Shown here one piece after another: positions 34,776-43,655 of a stretch of DNA of 64,000 bases. Source of the DNA: Neomoorella sulfitireducens. GTDB lineage: Bacteria > Bacillota > DSM-521 > Neomoorellales > Neomoorellaceae. The position numbers were made by a program, and so were the translations under genes. How positions within the stretch are numbered: the stretch's first letter is position 1; each line of letters opens with the position of its first letter. The stretch lies in contig NZ_JANRHG010000001.1 of the NCBI RefSeq assembly GCF_024733845.1, forward strand, positions 372,001 to 436,000, read 5' to 3'. The notes below the pieces were generated by a model. That model made no database searches. It was given only the letters and a program-made list of their open reading frames with translations, and was not told the DNA's origin.

Positions 34776-34791
34776 TGCAAAATTCATGCCA
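34776..34791 (-). promoter_or_regulatory. Sigma-54 (-24/-12) promoter of the oxidoreductase operon
   Basis: On the minus strand TGGCATGAATTTTGCA matches the consensus TGGCACG-N4-TTGCW at all positions but one, with exact GG-GC spacing. Transcription would begin near 34765, about 35 bases before the GTG start of the delta subunit. A sigma-54-type activator gene faces away from it on the other strand. Confidence 0.85.
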
Positions 34792-35141
34792 GCAACCGGT
34801 CAAATAGGCCTGGAAAATATTACCGCCCTATGTCTCCTGCCGTTTAACGCTTCTGAAAAAGTTTAAAGCCGGCAACAACAACCGGCCGCAGTTCCTTGTG
34901 TTTCAGTTTTTTAACTATTATACCCCCGGTGCAACGCCCGTATATGTTTCAGCTTGACGTTTAACAGGCGACTCTTCCTAACAACCATCTGTCTTTTTTG
35001 ACATCCGTCCCCGTCCGGCCGGATAAAACCTTGATGCCAGGCAGGAAAAACATCTTGAACGTCGAATGTAACATTAATTTCTGTTTTAAATGTTTCTTAT
35101 TTGCAACGTTATGCCGTAACCGGCGCAGGAGGAACGAGTAC
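34792..35141. promoter_or_regulatory. Divergent control region between oxidoreductase operon and its activator gene
   Basis: About 350 bases, AT-richer than the flanks, without a credible gene. It should contain the enhancer sites of the sigma-54 activator and the activator's own promoter. Two copies of TGTTTCAG lie near 34900-34955 (each followed by a T- or purine-rich stretch), and ATGTAACAT near 35065 is palindromic; neither is strong enough to call as the binding site. Confidence 0.4.
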
Positions 35142-37061
35142 GTGGCGGAAATTGCCTTTATTGCACCCTATGAAGACCTGGCCCATATCGCCCGCCAGGT
35201 TAGCGTTGAACTGGGGCAGGACCTGACCATTCACGTCGCCCGGGTACAGGAAGGGGCCAGCCTGGCCTGTGAACTGGCAAAAAACGGCTGCCAGGTCATA
35301 GTCAGCCGCGGCGTTACGGCCTGGCTTATCCAGCAGGCCGTAGACTTGCCTGTGGTTGATGTCCCTATCGGCGGCTACGACATTTTACGCGCCTATTACC
35401 AGGCCAAGCAGTTCGGCGGCCCCATCGGCATAGCCGACGTTCCCGATGTTATCCAGGGACTGGAAAGCCTGGAGACAATTTTGGGAGAAACTTTTCTCAA
35501 GTACACCCTGAAAAACCAGCATGATGACATCCGGCAGGGCATCCTGGCCCTGAAGGAGGCCGGCGCCGAAGTAATAATAGGCAAGATTGCCATGGCCCGC
35601 GAGGCGCGCAACTTCGGCTTAAACAGCGTCATAATCACTTCCGGCAAAGAAGCGGTCTACCAGGCCCTCAAAGAGGCCCAGAGGGTTTTACAGGTCCGTC
35701 ACCAGGAAAAACGCCGTTCCGAGCAACTCAAGGCCATCCTGGACTTTGCCTACGACGGCATTATCGCCCTGGATGAAGAAGGCCGCATCACCGTCTTCAA
35801 CCCGGTGGCGGAAAAACTCTCCGGCTGGCGCGCCGAAGATGCTATCGGCCGCCCGGTGACGGAGGTCATCCCCGCCGCCCAATGTCATATTTTGTTAAAA
35901 ACAGGAAAACCGGAACTCGGTGAGCTGCTGGACATCGGCAACAGCAGGGTAGTAGCCAACCGCGTGCCCATCATCGTTGACGGCCGTACCGTAGGTGTAG
36001 TGACCACATTCCAGAACATCTCCAGCCTGCAAAGCCTGGAGCATAAGGTCCGGCGCCGCCTGGCCGGGCGCGGCCACGTGGCCAAGTATACCTTTGCCGA
36101 TATTCTCGGCGAAAGCCCGGCCTTGAAGGAAGCCGTGCGCCTGGCCCGGGAATACGCCGCCGTCCAATCTACAGTCCTTATCCACGGCGAGACAGGTTCC
36201 GGCAAGGAAATGTTCGCCCATGCCATCCACCTGGCCGGCCCCCGGCGGGACGGCCCCTTTGTCGCCGTCAACTGTGCCGCCCTGCCGGAAAACCTCCTGG
36301 AAAGCGAGCTTTTCGGCTATGCCGAGGGGGCCTTTACCGGCGCCCGTAAAGGAGGCAAACCGGGCCTTTTTGAACTGGCCCACGAGGGGACCATCTTCCT
36401 GGATGAGATCGGGGAGATGTCGCCTCGCCTGCAGGCCCGGGTGCTGCGGGTACTGGAAGAAGGGGAAATTATGCGCCTGGGGGACGACCGCATCATCCCC
36501 GTCAACGTAAGGGTTATCGCGGCCACCCACCGCAACCTTGCCCAGATGGTCAGGGAACAGGCCTTCCGCGAAGATCTCTACTTCCGTATCAATGTCCTCA
36601 ACCTGGAAATCCCGCCCCTGCGGGAGCGCGGGGCCGACGTGCTCCTCCTGGCCGAACACTTCCTCCAGGAATTTTGCCGCCAGCTTAAACGCCCGGCAGG
36701 GAGCTTAACCCCGGAAGCGGCCGGGGAACTCCTCCGGTACCGGTGGCCGGGTAACATCCGGGAATTGCGCAACTGTATGGAGCGGTTGGCCCTACGCTGT
36801 CAGGATACCACCGTCAGCGCCGCCGATGTGCGCCAGGCCCTGGGGCTGGCGGCGGCACCGGAAATCGGCCTGTCCGGCGAAGGCCCGCCGGGAGAAGGGC
36901 CGGGAGAAAAATTGGCCGGCCAGGTAAACATCCTGGAGCGCGGCCTGATTATGCGTGTCCTGGCCGAAACGGGGGGCAACAAGGCCGAAGCCGCCCGCCG
37001 CCTGGGCGTCAGCCGCACCACCCTGTGGCGCAAGCTGAAAGGGGAAGATAAAGGCGCGTAA
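35142..37061 (+). CDS. Sigma-54-dependent regulator with PrpR-type sensor and PAS domain
   Basis: 639 residues from GTG at 35142, which follows AGGAGG. Domains: PrpR N-terminal sensor (about 1-180; CQVIVSRGVTAWLIQQAVDL, PIGGYDIL), PAS (about 205-310; ILDFAYDGIIALDEEGRI), AAA+ (about 320-550) with Walker A HGETGSGKEMFA, the sigma-54 contact loop GAFTGA, Walker B FLDEIGEMSP and LRERGADVLLLAEHF, and a Fis-type helix-turn-helix at the end (NKAEAARRLGVSRTTLWRKL). It activates sigma-54 RNA polymerase after sensing a small acid. The divergent -24/-12 promoter of the oxidoreductase operon is the obvious target. Confidence 0.92.
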   Translation: MAEIAFIAPYEDLAHIARQVSVELGQDLTIHVARVQEGASLACELAKNGCQVIVSRGVTAWLIQQAVDLPVVDVPIGGYDILRAYYQAKQFGGPIGIADVPDVIQGLESLETILGETFLKYTLKNQHDDIRQGILALKEAGAEVIIGKIAMAREARNFGLNSVIITSGKEAVYQALKEAQRVLQVRHQEKRRSEQLKAILDFAYDGIIALDEEGRITVFNPVAEKLSGWRAEDAIGRPVTEVIPAAQCHILLKTGKPELGELLDIGNSRVVANRVPIIVDGRTVGVVTTFQNISSLQSLEHKVRRRLAGRGHVAKYTFADILGESPALKEAVRLAREYAAVQSTVLIHGETGSGKEMFAHAIHLAGPRRDGPFVAVNCAALPENLLESELFGYAEGAFTGARKGGKPGLFELAHEGTIFLDEIGEMSPRLQARVLRVLEEGEIMRLGDDRIIPVNVRVIAATHRNLAQMVREQAFREDLYFRINVLNLEIPPLRERGADVLLLAEHFLQEFCRQLKRPAGSLTPEAAGELLRYRWPGNIRELRNCMERLALRCQDTTVSAADVRQALGLAAAPEIGLSGEGPPGEGPGEKLAGQVNILERGLIMRVLAETGGNKAEAARRLGVSRTTLWRKLKGEDKGA

Positions 37062-37128
37062 GTATTGACCGGGGAGGGGCGGGAAGTCCATATACTTGCG
37101 TTCGGACCCAGAGGCGATTTCGAATACT

Positions 37129-37168
37129 AAAAAAGGGGGATCACCCGGTTGATGATCCCCCTTTTTTT
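37129..37168. terminator. Bidirectional terminator between regulator and fdhA
   Basis: A 9-bp stem GGGGGATCA/TGATCCCCC has A-runs on one side and T-runs on the other, so it works for the sigma-54 regulator on the plus strand and for fdhA, whose stop is at 37202, on the minus strand. Confidence 0.88.
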
Positions 37169-37201
37169 GTCCGGCTATCTCCAACGCTACTGCCGGCATA
37201 A

Positions 37202-39898
37202 TCAGCCCGCCGGCTCCAACCGTACCGCAGCCACCTTGTATTCCGCCGTCTTGGCGATGGGGTCAAAGGCGGCGTTGGTCAGGATATTCACCGGCGACTC
37301 TTTATAGTGATAGGTCATGAACATGATCCCCGGCGGCACCCGGTCCGTGACCCGCACCTTCGTCACCAGGCGGCCGCGGCGGGAAACGACCGTGACCTTA
37401 TCTCCCGTCTGCACTCCCAACTCCGCCGCCTGGGCGGGATTGATCTCCGCGTACTCTTCCGGCCGGTAGCTTTCCAGGGACGGCGAATGGCGGGTGGTAA
37501 TGCCGTAATGGTACAACATGCGGCCTGTGGTGAGGAGTATGGGGTATTCCTCGTCCGTCAGCTCGGCCGGCGGCTGGTACTCGATGCCCTGGAGCAGGCC
37601 TTTACCCCGCGGGAACCTGCCGGCATGGAGGAACTTCGTCCCCGGATGATCGGGCGCCGGGCAGGGCCACTGCAGGCCGTCGCCCTCCAGGCGGGCGTAG
37701 CTTATGCCGGCGTAGCTGGGGGTGAGGCCGGCCATCTCGGCAAAAATTTGTTCCGGAGAGTCGTAGTGCATGGGATAACCCATCCGCGTCGCCAGGTCGC
37801 AGATGATCTGCCAGTCGGGCCGGGATTCGCCCCTGGGTTTAAGCGCCCGGCGCACCCGCTGCACCCGGCGCTCGGTGCTGGTAAAGGTGCCGTCCTTCTC
37901 CAGGAAACTGGCGCCGGGCAGGATGACGTCGGCAAACTTCGCCGTCTCGCTGATAAAAAGATCCTGCACCACCAGGAAGTCCAGGTTGGCCAGGGCCCTG
38001 CGCACGTGGGTGATGTCCGGGTCTGTCAGGGCCGGGTCCTCGCCCATGATATACATGGCTTTGATATACCCTTCGGCCGCCAGGTCGATCATCTCCGGGA
38101 TGCGGAGGCCCGGGGTGCTGTCCAGCTGGCAGTTCCAGGCGGCGGCAAAACGCTCCCTTACCTCCGGATTGGCCACCTTCTGGTAGCCGGGGAAGACGTC
38201 GGGCAGGGCGCCCATGTCGCAGGCCCCCTGGACGTTGTTCTGGCCGCGCAGGGGATTGACGCCGCTGAACTCCTTGCCCACATGGCCGGTGATCATGGCC
38301 AGGTTGGCCAGGTTCATGACATTGCTGGTGCCGCTGGTATGCTCGGTTATCCCTAAAGTGTAGAAGATCCCCGCCCTTTCGGTAGTAGCGTAAAGCCGCG
38401 CCGCAGCGTAGATCTTTTCCGCCGGCACGCCGGTAATCGTTTCTACCCGCTCCGGCGGGTAGTTCTGGACCACGGCCCGGAGGTTCTCAAAACCTTCCGT
38501 CCGTTCCGCAACAAACACCTCGTCCACCAGGCCTTCATTAATAATGACGTGCATCAGGCCGTTAATCAAAGCCACGTTGGTCCCGGGCCTGATGGGCAGC
38601 CACAGGTGGGCGTGCTCCACCAGCTCGATCCGGCGCGGGTCAACGACAATCAATTTCGCCCCCCGCCGGGCGGCCTGCTTCATCTTCTGGCCGATGACCG
38701 GGTGGGCTTCGGTGGTGTTGGAACCGATAATGAGCAGGACGTCGTTATGCTCGATTTCGGCGATGGAATTCGTCATGGCGCCGCTACCGAATGCTATGGC
38801 CAGACCGGCCACGGTAGGAGCGTGTCAGGTCCGGGCGCAGTGATCGACGTTGTTGGTGCCGATCACCGCGCGCATGAACTTCTGCATCAGGTAGTTTTCT
38901 TCGTTGGTACAGCGGGCCGAACTTAAGGCGGCGACGGCCCGGCTGCCGTATTGCTCTTTAATTTCCTGCAGGCGCCGGGCGGTAAATTCCAGGGCCTCGT
39001 CCCAGGTGGCTTCCCGGAAACGGCCCTCGCCCCGCTCGCCCGCGCGGATGAGGGGCCGGGTAATGCGGTCCGGGCTGTCGGCAAAGTCGGCGCCGAAACG
39101 GCCCTTGACGCAGAGCCAGCCGCCGTTGACCAGGGGGTTGTCATAGCCGCGGACGCGCACCACCCGGTCGTCCTTGACGCTGACCTCCAGGTTGCAGCCC
39201 ACGCCGCAGAAGGTGCAGGTGGTGCGCACTTTGTCCAGCTCCCACTCGCGGCCCTGCCATAAACTTGCCTTCTCCGCCAGGGCCCCCACCGGGCACACCT
39301 GGACGCAATTGCCGCAGAAGACGCACTCCTCCGATTCCCTTAAGGTCAGGTCCATGGCCGGGGTTACCCTGGTGTTGAAGCCGCGGTGGGCAAAGTCGAT
39401 TACGTTGTTTACCTGGACTTCCGCGCAAACGCGGATGCACTTGCCGCACAGGATGCACTTGTTCATATCCCGGACGATGAAGGGGTTGTCCTCCTCCAGG
39501 GGATAGTCGTGTTTTTCCCCCTGGAATCTGTCGCCCCTTACGCCGTAGTAGTAGGCGTAATCCTGCAGGCTGCAGGCACCGCTCTTGCTGCAGGTGAGGC
39601 AGTCCCGGGGATGGTTGGCCAGCAGCAGTTCCAGCATCATTTTGCGGGCTTCAATTACAGCCGGGGAGGCCGTCCGCACCACCATGCCTTCACCCACGGC
39701 GGTTACGCAGGAAGCCGGCAGGCCGCGCATGCCCTCGATTTCCACCACGCACAGCCGGCAGCCTCCCCAGGGCGAGAGCTTCTCGTCGTGGCAGAGGGTA
39801 GGAATAAAGATACCGTTATCCCGGGCGGCCTGCAGGACCGTTGTCCCGGCCGGAACGGTTATTTGCTTGCCATCTATGGTCAGGGTGACGTCAGCCAT
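37202..39898 (-). CDS. fdhA: Formate dehydrogenase catalytic subunit, selenocysteine-containing
   Basis: 898 residues with an in-frame UGA at codon 358 (38825-38827) read as selenocysteine, in context NNVDHCART-Sec-HAPTVAGLA. Domains: NuoG-type 2Fe-2S (1-80), His-containing and 4Fe-4S ferredoxin motifs (about 135-210, CILCGKCIRVC, CVFCGNCVQVCP), molybdopterin Fe4S4 (CTFCGVGC near 230), bis-MGD domains to the end. It reduces CO2 to formate or oxidises formate, the first step of the Wood-Ljungdahl methyl branch. The ATG at 39898 follows GGGGGG. Without recoding it would appear as two open frames. Operon with the NuoF- and NuoE-type genes upstream. Confidence 0.96.
38784..38827 (-). promoter_or_regulatory. 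SECIS element and selenocysteine UGA in fdhA
   Basis: Starting with the UGA (38825-38827), the mRNA can fold into a hairpin: an outer stem CTACCG/CGGTAG (38812-38817 with 38784-38789) and an apical stem GGCC/GGCC with loop GGTCT. The apical GGU in the loop resembles the SelB-binding loop of the fdhF SECIS. Hairpin position a few bases after UGA is as required in bacteria. Confidence 0.8.
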
Positions 39899-39929
39899 TT
39901 GTTTCCCCCCTAAATAGAAGTGGGAATGC

Positions 39930-41783
39930 CTAGAGCCTGGATATGGCCCCGAACTTGCACTTTTCCATGCAGCTGCCGCATTTGATGCACAGGGCAGGGT
40001 CAATGCGATGCGGCTGCTTTTTCTCGCCACTGATGGCCCCGGACGGGCAGGCCCGGGCACAGGCACCGCAGCCGGTGCATTTTTCAGCGTCAATGGTGTA
40101 GACCAGGAGGGCCTGGCATACATGGGCCGGGCAGCGCTTATCCTTAATGTGGGCCTCATACTCGTGGCGGAAGTAATGGAGGGTGGAGAGGACGGGGTTG
40201 GGGCAGGTCTGGCCCAGGCCGCACAGGGCCGTGTTTTTGACCACCCGCGCCAGGGCTTCCAGGGTATCCAGGTCCTCCATCCTGCCCTCGCCCTCACAGA
40301 TGCGGGTGAGGATCTCCAGCATCCTTTTCGTACCCTCGCGGCAGGGAGTACACTTGCCGCAGGACTCCGCCTGGGTAAAGTTCAGGAAAAAGCGGGCCAC
40401 ATCCACCATGCAGGTGTTCTCGTCCATGACCACCATGCCGCCGGAACCCATGATGGCCCCTGCGGCCGTGAGGGAATCGTAGTCAACCGGCAGGTCCAGC
40501 TTGTCCTCAGGCAGGCATCCCCCGGAGGGCCCGCCGATCTGCACGGCCTTGAATTGTTTGTCGTCCTGGATACCGCCGGCAATATCAAAGATAATTTCCC
40601 GCAGGGTAATGCCCATGGGCACCTCGATGAGGCCGGTGTTCTTGATCTTGCCCGTCAGGCAGAAGACCTTGGTCCCCTTGCTTTTTTCCGTGCCCATGGC
40701 GGCAAACCACCGGCCGCCGTTTTTGATGATAAAGGGGACGTTGGCGTAGGTTTCGACATTATTGATATTGGTAGGCTTGCCCCACAGCCCCTGCTGCGCC
40801 GGGAAGGGCGGCCGCACCCGCGGCATACCCCGCCGGCCTTCGATAGACGCCAGTAAAGCCGTCTCCTCGCCGCAGACAAAGGCGCCGGCCCCGGCCTTGA
40901 TGTGCAGTTCGAAATTAAAGCCCGTTCCCAGGATGTCCCGGCCCAGCAGCCCCTTTTCCTCCGCCGCGGCGATGGCCGTTTTCAGGCGCTTGATGGCTAA
41001 AGGGTACTCGGCGCGGCAGTAAATATAGCCTTCATCGGCACCTACGGCGTAGGCGGCGATGGTCATGCCCTCAATAACGGTGAAGGGATCCCCTTCCAGG
41101 ACGCTGCGGTCCATGAAGGCACCGGGGTCGCCCTCGTCGGCGTTGCAGACCACATATTTTTTATCCCCCGGGGCCTGCCGGGTAAAGCTCCACTTCAAGC
41201 CCGTGGGAAAACCGGCCCCGCCCCGGCCGCGCAGGCCCGAAGCCTTGATTTCTTCGATAACCTCTTCCGGGGTCATCCGGCGCAAGACCTTTTCCAGGGC
41301 CTCATAGCCGCCGGTGGCCACATAGGCGTCCAGGCTTTCCGGGTCCGTTAAACCCAGGCGGGAAGTCACCACCCGCACCTGGCAGCCGTAATAGGGGCTG
41401 GTCCCCATCACCGGGATGCCGTCATAGGGAACCGTCCCGTCTTCCACCTGGACCAGGGCCCACTCCCTGACGGGTTCCCCCTGCACCACATGCTTTTCAA
41501 TTAAAACAGGGACCCGCTCCGGGGTTACATGGCCGTAAAACACCCGCGGTTTCCCCGGCAGGGCTACTTCCACGACCGGCTCGGCGTAACACATGCCGAT
41601 GCAGCTCGTCTGGTTTATGTCTACCTGCAGGCCGAGCCTGCCTGCTTCCTCTTCCAGGGCCGCCATTACCCTGGCTCCCCCGGCTGCCTGGCCGCAGGTG
41701 CTCATGCCCACCGTCAGGGACGGCCTGTCCCCCGGGCGCAGCCGCCCCTGTAAACTATCCCGCCATTCCTTAAGATCAAGCAA
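39930..41783 (-). CDS. NuoF/HydB-type NAD(P)-binding flavo-Fe-S subunit of formate dehydrogenase
   Basis: 617 residues. N-terminal thioredoxin-like 2Fe-2S domain (CGQAAGGARV, CIGMCYAEP), FMN/NAD(P) domain with GLRGRGGAGFPTGLKW and GAGAFVCGEETALLASIEGR, SLBB domain, 4Fe-4S site (SCGKCTPCREGTKRML with a later Cys), and a C-terminal pair of ferredoxin motifs (CTGCGACARACPSG, CIKCGSCMEKCKFG). It links the formate dehydrogenase to NAD(P)H and possibly to ferredoxin. The extra C-terminal clusters are those seen in electron-bifurcating hydrogenases. Confidence 0.92.
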   Translation of the reverse strand: MLDLKEWRDSLQGRLRPGDRPSLTVGMSTCGQAAGGARVMAALEEEAGRLGLQVDINQTSCIGMCYAEPVVEVALPGKPRVFYGHVTPERVPVLIEKHVVQGEPVREWALVQVEDGTVPYDGIPVMGTSPYYGCQVRVVTSRLGLTDPESLDAYVATGGYEALEKVLRRMTPEEVIEEIKASGLRGRGGAGFPTGLKWSFTRQAPGDKKYVVCNADEGDPGAFMDRSVLEGDPFTVIEGMTIAAYAVGADEGYIYCRAEYPLAIKRLKTAIAAAEEKGLLGRDILGTGFNFELHIKAGAGAFVCGEETALLASIEGRRGMPRVRPPFPAQQGLWGKPTNINNVETYANVPFIIKNGGRWFAAMGTEKSKGTKVFCLTGKIKNTGLIEVPMGITLREIIFDIAGGIQDDKQFKAVQIGGPSGGCLPEDKLDLPVDYDSLTAAGAIMGSGGMVVMDENTCMVDVARFFLNFTQAESCGKCTPCREGTKRMLEILTRICEGEGRMEDLDTLEALARVVKNTALCGLGQTCPNPVLSTLHYFRHEYEAHIKDKRCPAHVCQALLVYTIDAEKCTGCGACARACPSGAISGEKKQPHRIDPALCIKCGSCMEKCKFGAISRL

Positions 41784-41861
41784 TTCGGTTTCACCCCCGC
41801 CTGTAATCAGACTCCCTTTATTTCCCCGGCCGTAATTATCCCCGGATCCAGCATGGTACGG

Positions 41862-42341
41862 CTAATATTTCTCCAGGATGGCCGGGATTTTCTCGGGAGT
41901 AAGCCGCCCGTATGTCTCCTCGTTAATCATCATCACCGGCGCCAGGCCGCAGGAACCCAGGCAGGCCACCGTTTCCAGGGTAAAGCGGCCGTCGGCGGTG
42001 GTTTCATTTTTGCCGATACCCAGGGCTTTAGAAATTGCTTCCAGCAACCGGGCCCCACCCCGGACGTGGCAGGCCGTACCCTGGCAGATACGGATGATGT
42101 TCTGGCCGCGGGGTTTTAAATGAAACTGGGTATAAAAAGTGGCCACCCCGTAAACCTGGCTGAAGGGGATTTTCAGTTTTTTAGCAATCTCCTGCATGAT
42201 TTCGCGCGGCAGGTAGCCGTAAATTTCCTGGGCTTCCTGGAGGATCGGGATCAAGGCGCCTTTGGTCCCGCCATAGCGTTCCAGGACATCCGCCAGGGCT
42301 TTTGCCTTAATGTTCATATCATTATTGCCGCTTGCATCCAT
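41862..42341 (-). CDS. NuoE-type 2Fe-2S subunit of formate dehydrogenase
   Basis: About 159 residues. Thioredoxin-like fold with four cysteine ligands: CQGTACHVRGG and ACLGSCGLAPV, preceded by PREIMQEIAKKLKIPFSQVYG and TFYTQFHL. It passes electrons within the NuoE-NuoF-FdhA complex. The start is uncertain: ATG at 42341 (behind GGGGG at long spacing) is preferred over a later ATG at 42317 and over a TTG at 42383, which would lie almost on the transcription start. Confidence 0.9.
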   Translation of the reverse strand: MDASGNNDMNIKAKALADVLERYGGTKGALIPILQEAQEIYGYLPREIMQEIAKKLKIPFSQVYGVATFYTQFHLKPRGQNIIRICQGTACHVRGGARLLEAISKALGIGKNETTADGRFTLETVACLGSCGLAPVMMINEETYGRLTPEKIPAILEKY

Positions 42342-42383
42342 AAAATGCCCATCAACCCCCTGTAGACGCTTGCTTGCTGCCAA

Positions 42384-42406
42384 TTTAGTGTTATTATAGC
42401 ACTAAA
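42384..42406 (-). promoter_or_regulatory. Promoter -10 region inside a perfect inverted repeat, ahead of the formate dehydrogenase operon
   Basis: TTTAGTG (42384-42390) and CACTAAA (42400-42406) form a 7-bp perfect repeat with a 9-base spacer that holds TATAAT (42393-42398, minus strand). A repressor bound there would cover the -10 box. The -35 region (around 42416-42421) is weak. The responsible protein is not evident in the window. Confidence 0.55.
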
Positions 42407-42459
42407 TCTACGCACCGGCCAGTAAGTTTTTTGTCTCTAAATTTTACTATTTTGCATAT

Positions 42460-43515
42460 TTAATTTTGAACGCCCGGGCAGCAAGATTTTCCCCCGGAGC
42501 GCAGCAGTTCCGGTCCTATATCCCCTAAATCGCCGCAGCCGGTGAGGCGCATGGCCACGGCCAGGTCGTCGGCCAGGGCCTCCAGCTGCAGCCGCACGCC
42601 GGCGGCACCGCCGCCGATGGCAGCAATGGCCAGGGGCCGTCCTACCAGGACCGCCCGGGCCCCCAGGGCCAGCATCTTCAGGACGTCTACGCCCGAACGC
42701 ACGCCGCCGTCGGCGAGAACGATTATTCTATCGCTCACCGCCGCGGCAATCTCCGGCAGCACCGCCGCCGTCCCCGGCGTATGGTCCAGGGCACGGCCGC
42801 CGTGGTTGGAAACGACAATGGCCGCAGCCCCGCCGGCTACGGCGGCTTCCGCGTCGGCCACCGTCATGACGCCCTTTAAAACCAGGGGCAGGGGGGTCGC
42901 CGCCGCGATCCGGGCAATCTGCTCCACCGTTTTTGGTTCCACCAGCTGGCCGGCGCCGGTCATGTTCACCAGCCCGGCAGCGTCCACGTCGATCCCCACG
43001 GCCACGGCGCCGGCGTCCTCGGCCCGGCGGATGAGGCTCACTATTTCGGCATCCTCCCGCGGTTTGATGACCGGTATCCCACGGCCCCCGGCAGCCTTAA
43101 TGGCGCCCAGCCCGGCGTCCATTAACTCCGGCAGGGGACCGTCGCCGGTGAAGGAAAGGCTGCCGGCCTCGGCAGCCCCCAGGACGAAGGCCCGGGCCAG
43201 TTCTTCTTCACCAAGGCGGCCCTGGAAGTTGACCCTGGCCCCGGCAACGGCCGCCCCCAGGATGGGAAAGGCCAGCTTCCGGCCGAAAAGCCTTAAACCC
43301 AGGACCTGATCCTTGTGATCGTGGAGAACGCGCATGTTGACCTGCCAGGCCGCCAGGGCGGCAATATTATTGCGAAACGCCGCCCCGGTGCCGATGCCTC
43401 CCATTCCCGGCACGCCGGTAGGGCAGCGCCGCCCGTCGCAGGCCGGGCAGACGCGGCAGATGCCTTCTAAAAGCATCCTGGCCCGTTCGCGGATAGAGGC
43501 AAGTGTTGCCGCCAT
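42460..43515 (-). CDS. FMN-dependent alpha-hydroxyacid-oxidising enzyme
   Basis: 351 residues from ATG at 43515, which follows AAGGGGG. TIM barrel of the lactate oxidase/glycolate oxidase family with the signature SNHGGRALDHTPG, the Lys in VLKGVMTVADA, and ADGGVRSGVDVLKMLALGA with GRP. The extra N-terminal cysteines (CRVCPACDGRRC) are typical of the clostridial subfamily and could bind a metal or Fe-S site. It oxidises lactate, glycolate or a related acid; the substrate is not clear. Confidence 0.82.
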   Translation of the reverse strand: MAATLASIRERARMLLEGICRVCPACDGRRCPTGVPGMGGIGTGAAFRNNIAALAAWQVNMRVLHDHKDQVLGLRLFGRKLAFPILGAAVAGARVNFQGRLGEEELARAFVLGAAEAGSLSFTGDGPLPELMDAGLGAIKAAGGRGIPVIKPREDAEIVSLIRRAEDAGAVAVGIDVDAAGLVNMTGAGQLVEPKTVEQIARIAAATPLPLVLKGVMTVADAEAAVAGGAAAIVVSNHGGRALDHTPGTAAVLPEIAAAVSDRIIVLADGGVRSGVDVLKMLALGARAVLVGRPLAIAAIGGGAAGVRLQLEALADDLAVAMRLTGCGDLGDIGPELLRSGGKSCCPGVQN

Positions 43516-43655
43516 AACCAGATTCCCCCTTATCACATATATCTTGCCGGGCGTGCAGACCGGAAGTCAAATAGTAACCGGCGACCCGGAGTTCCATAAA
43601 GCCGCCGGTGCGGCAAGTATTACCTGGTTGCCGGAAAAAAGCCGGGAGCGGTAGA

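Noticed and set aside
37307-38356. Plus-strand frame of 349 residues opposite fdhA
   Set aside because: Fully antisense to the molybdopterin domain of fdhA.
38784-38830. Two separate genes for the two halves of formate dehydrogenase
   Set aside because: The stop between them is UGA in the exact selenocysteine context with a SECIS hairpin, and the halves join to a standard-length enzyme.
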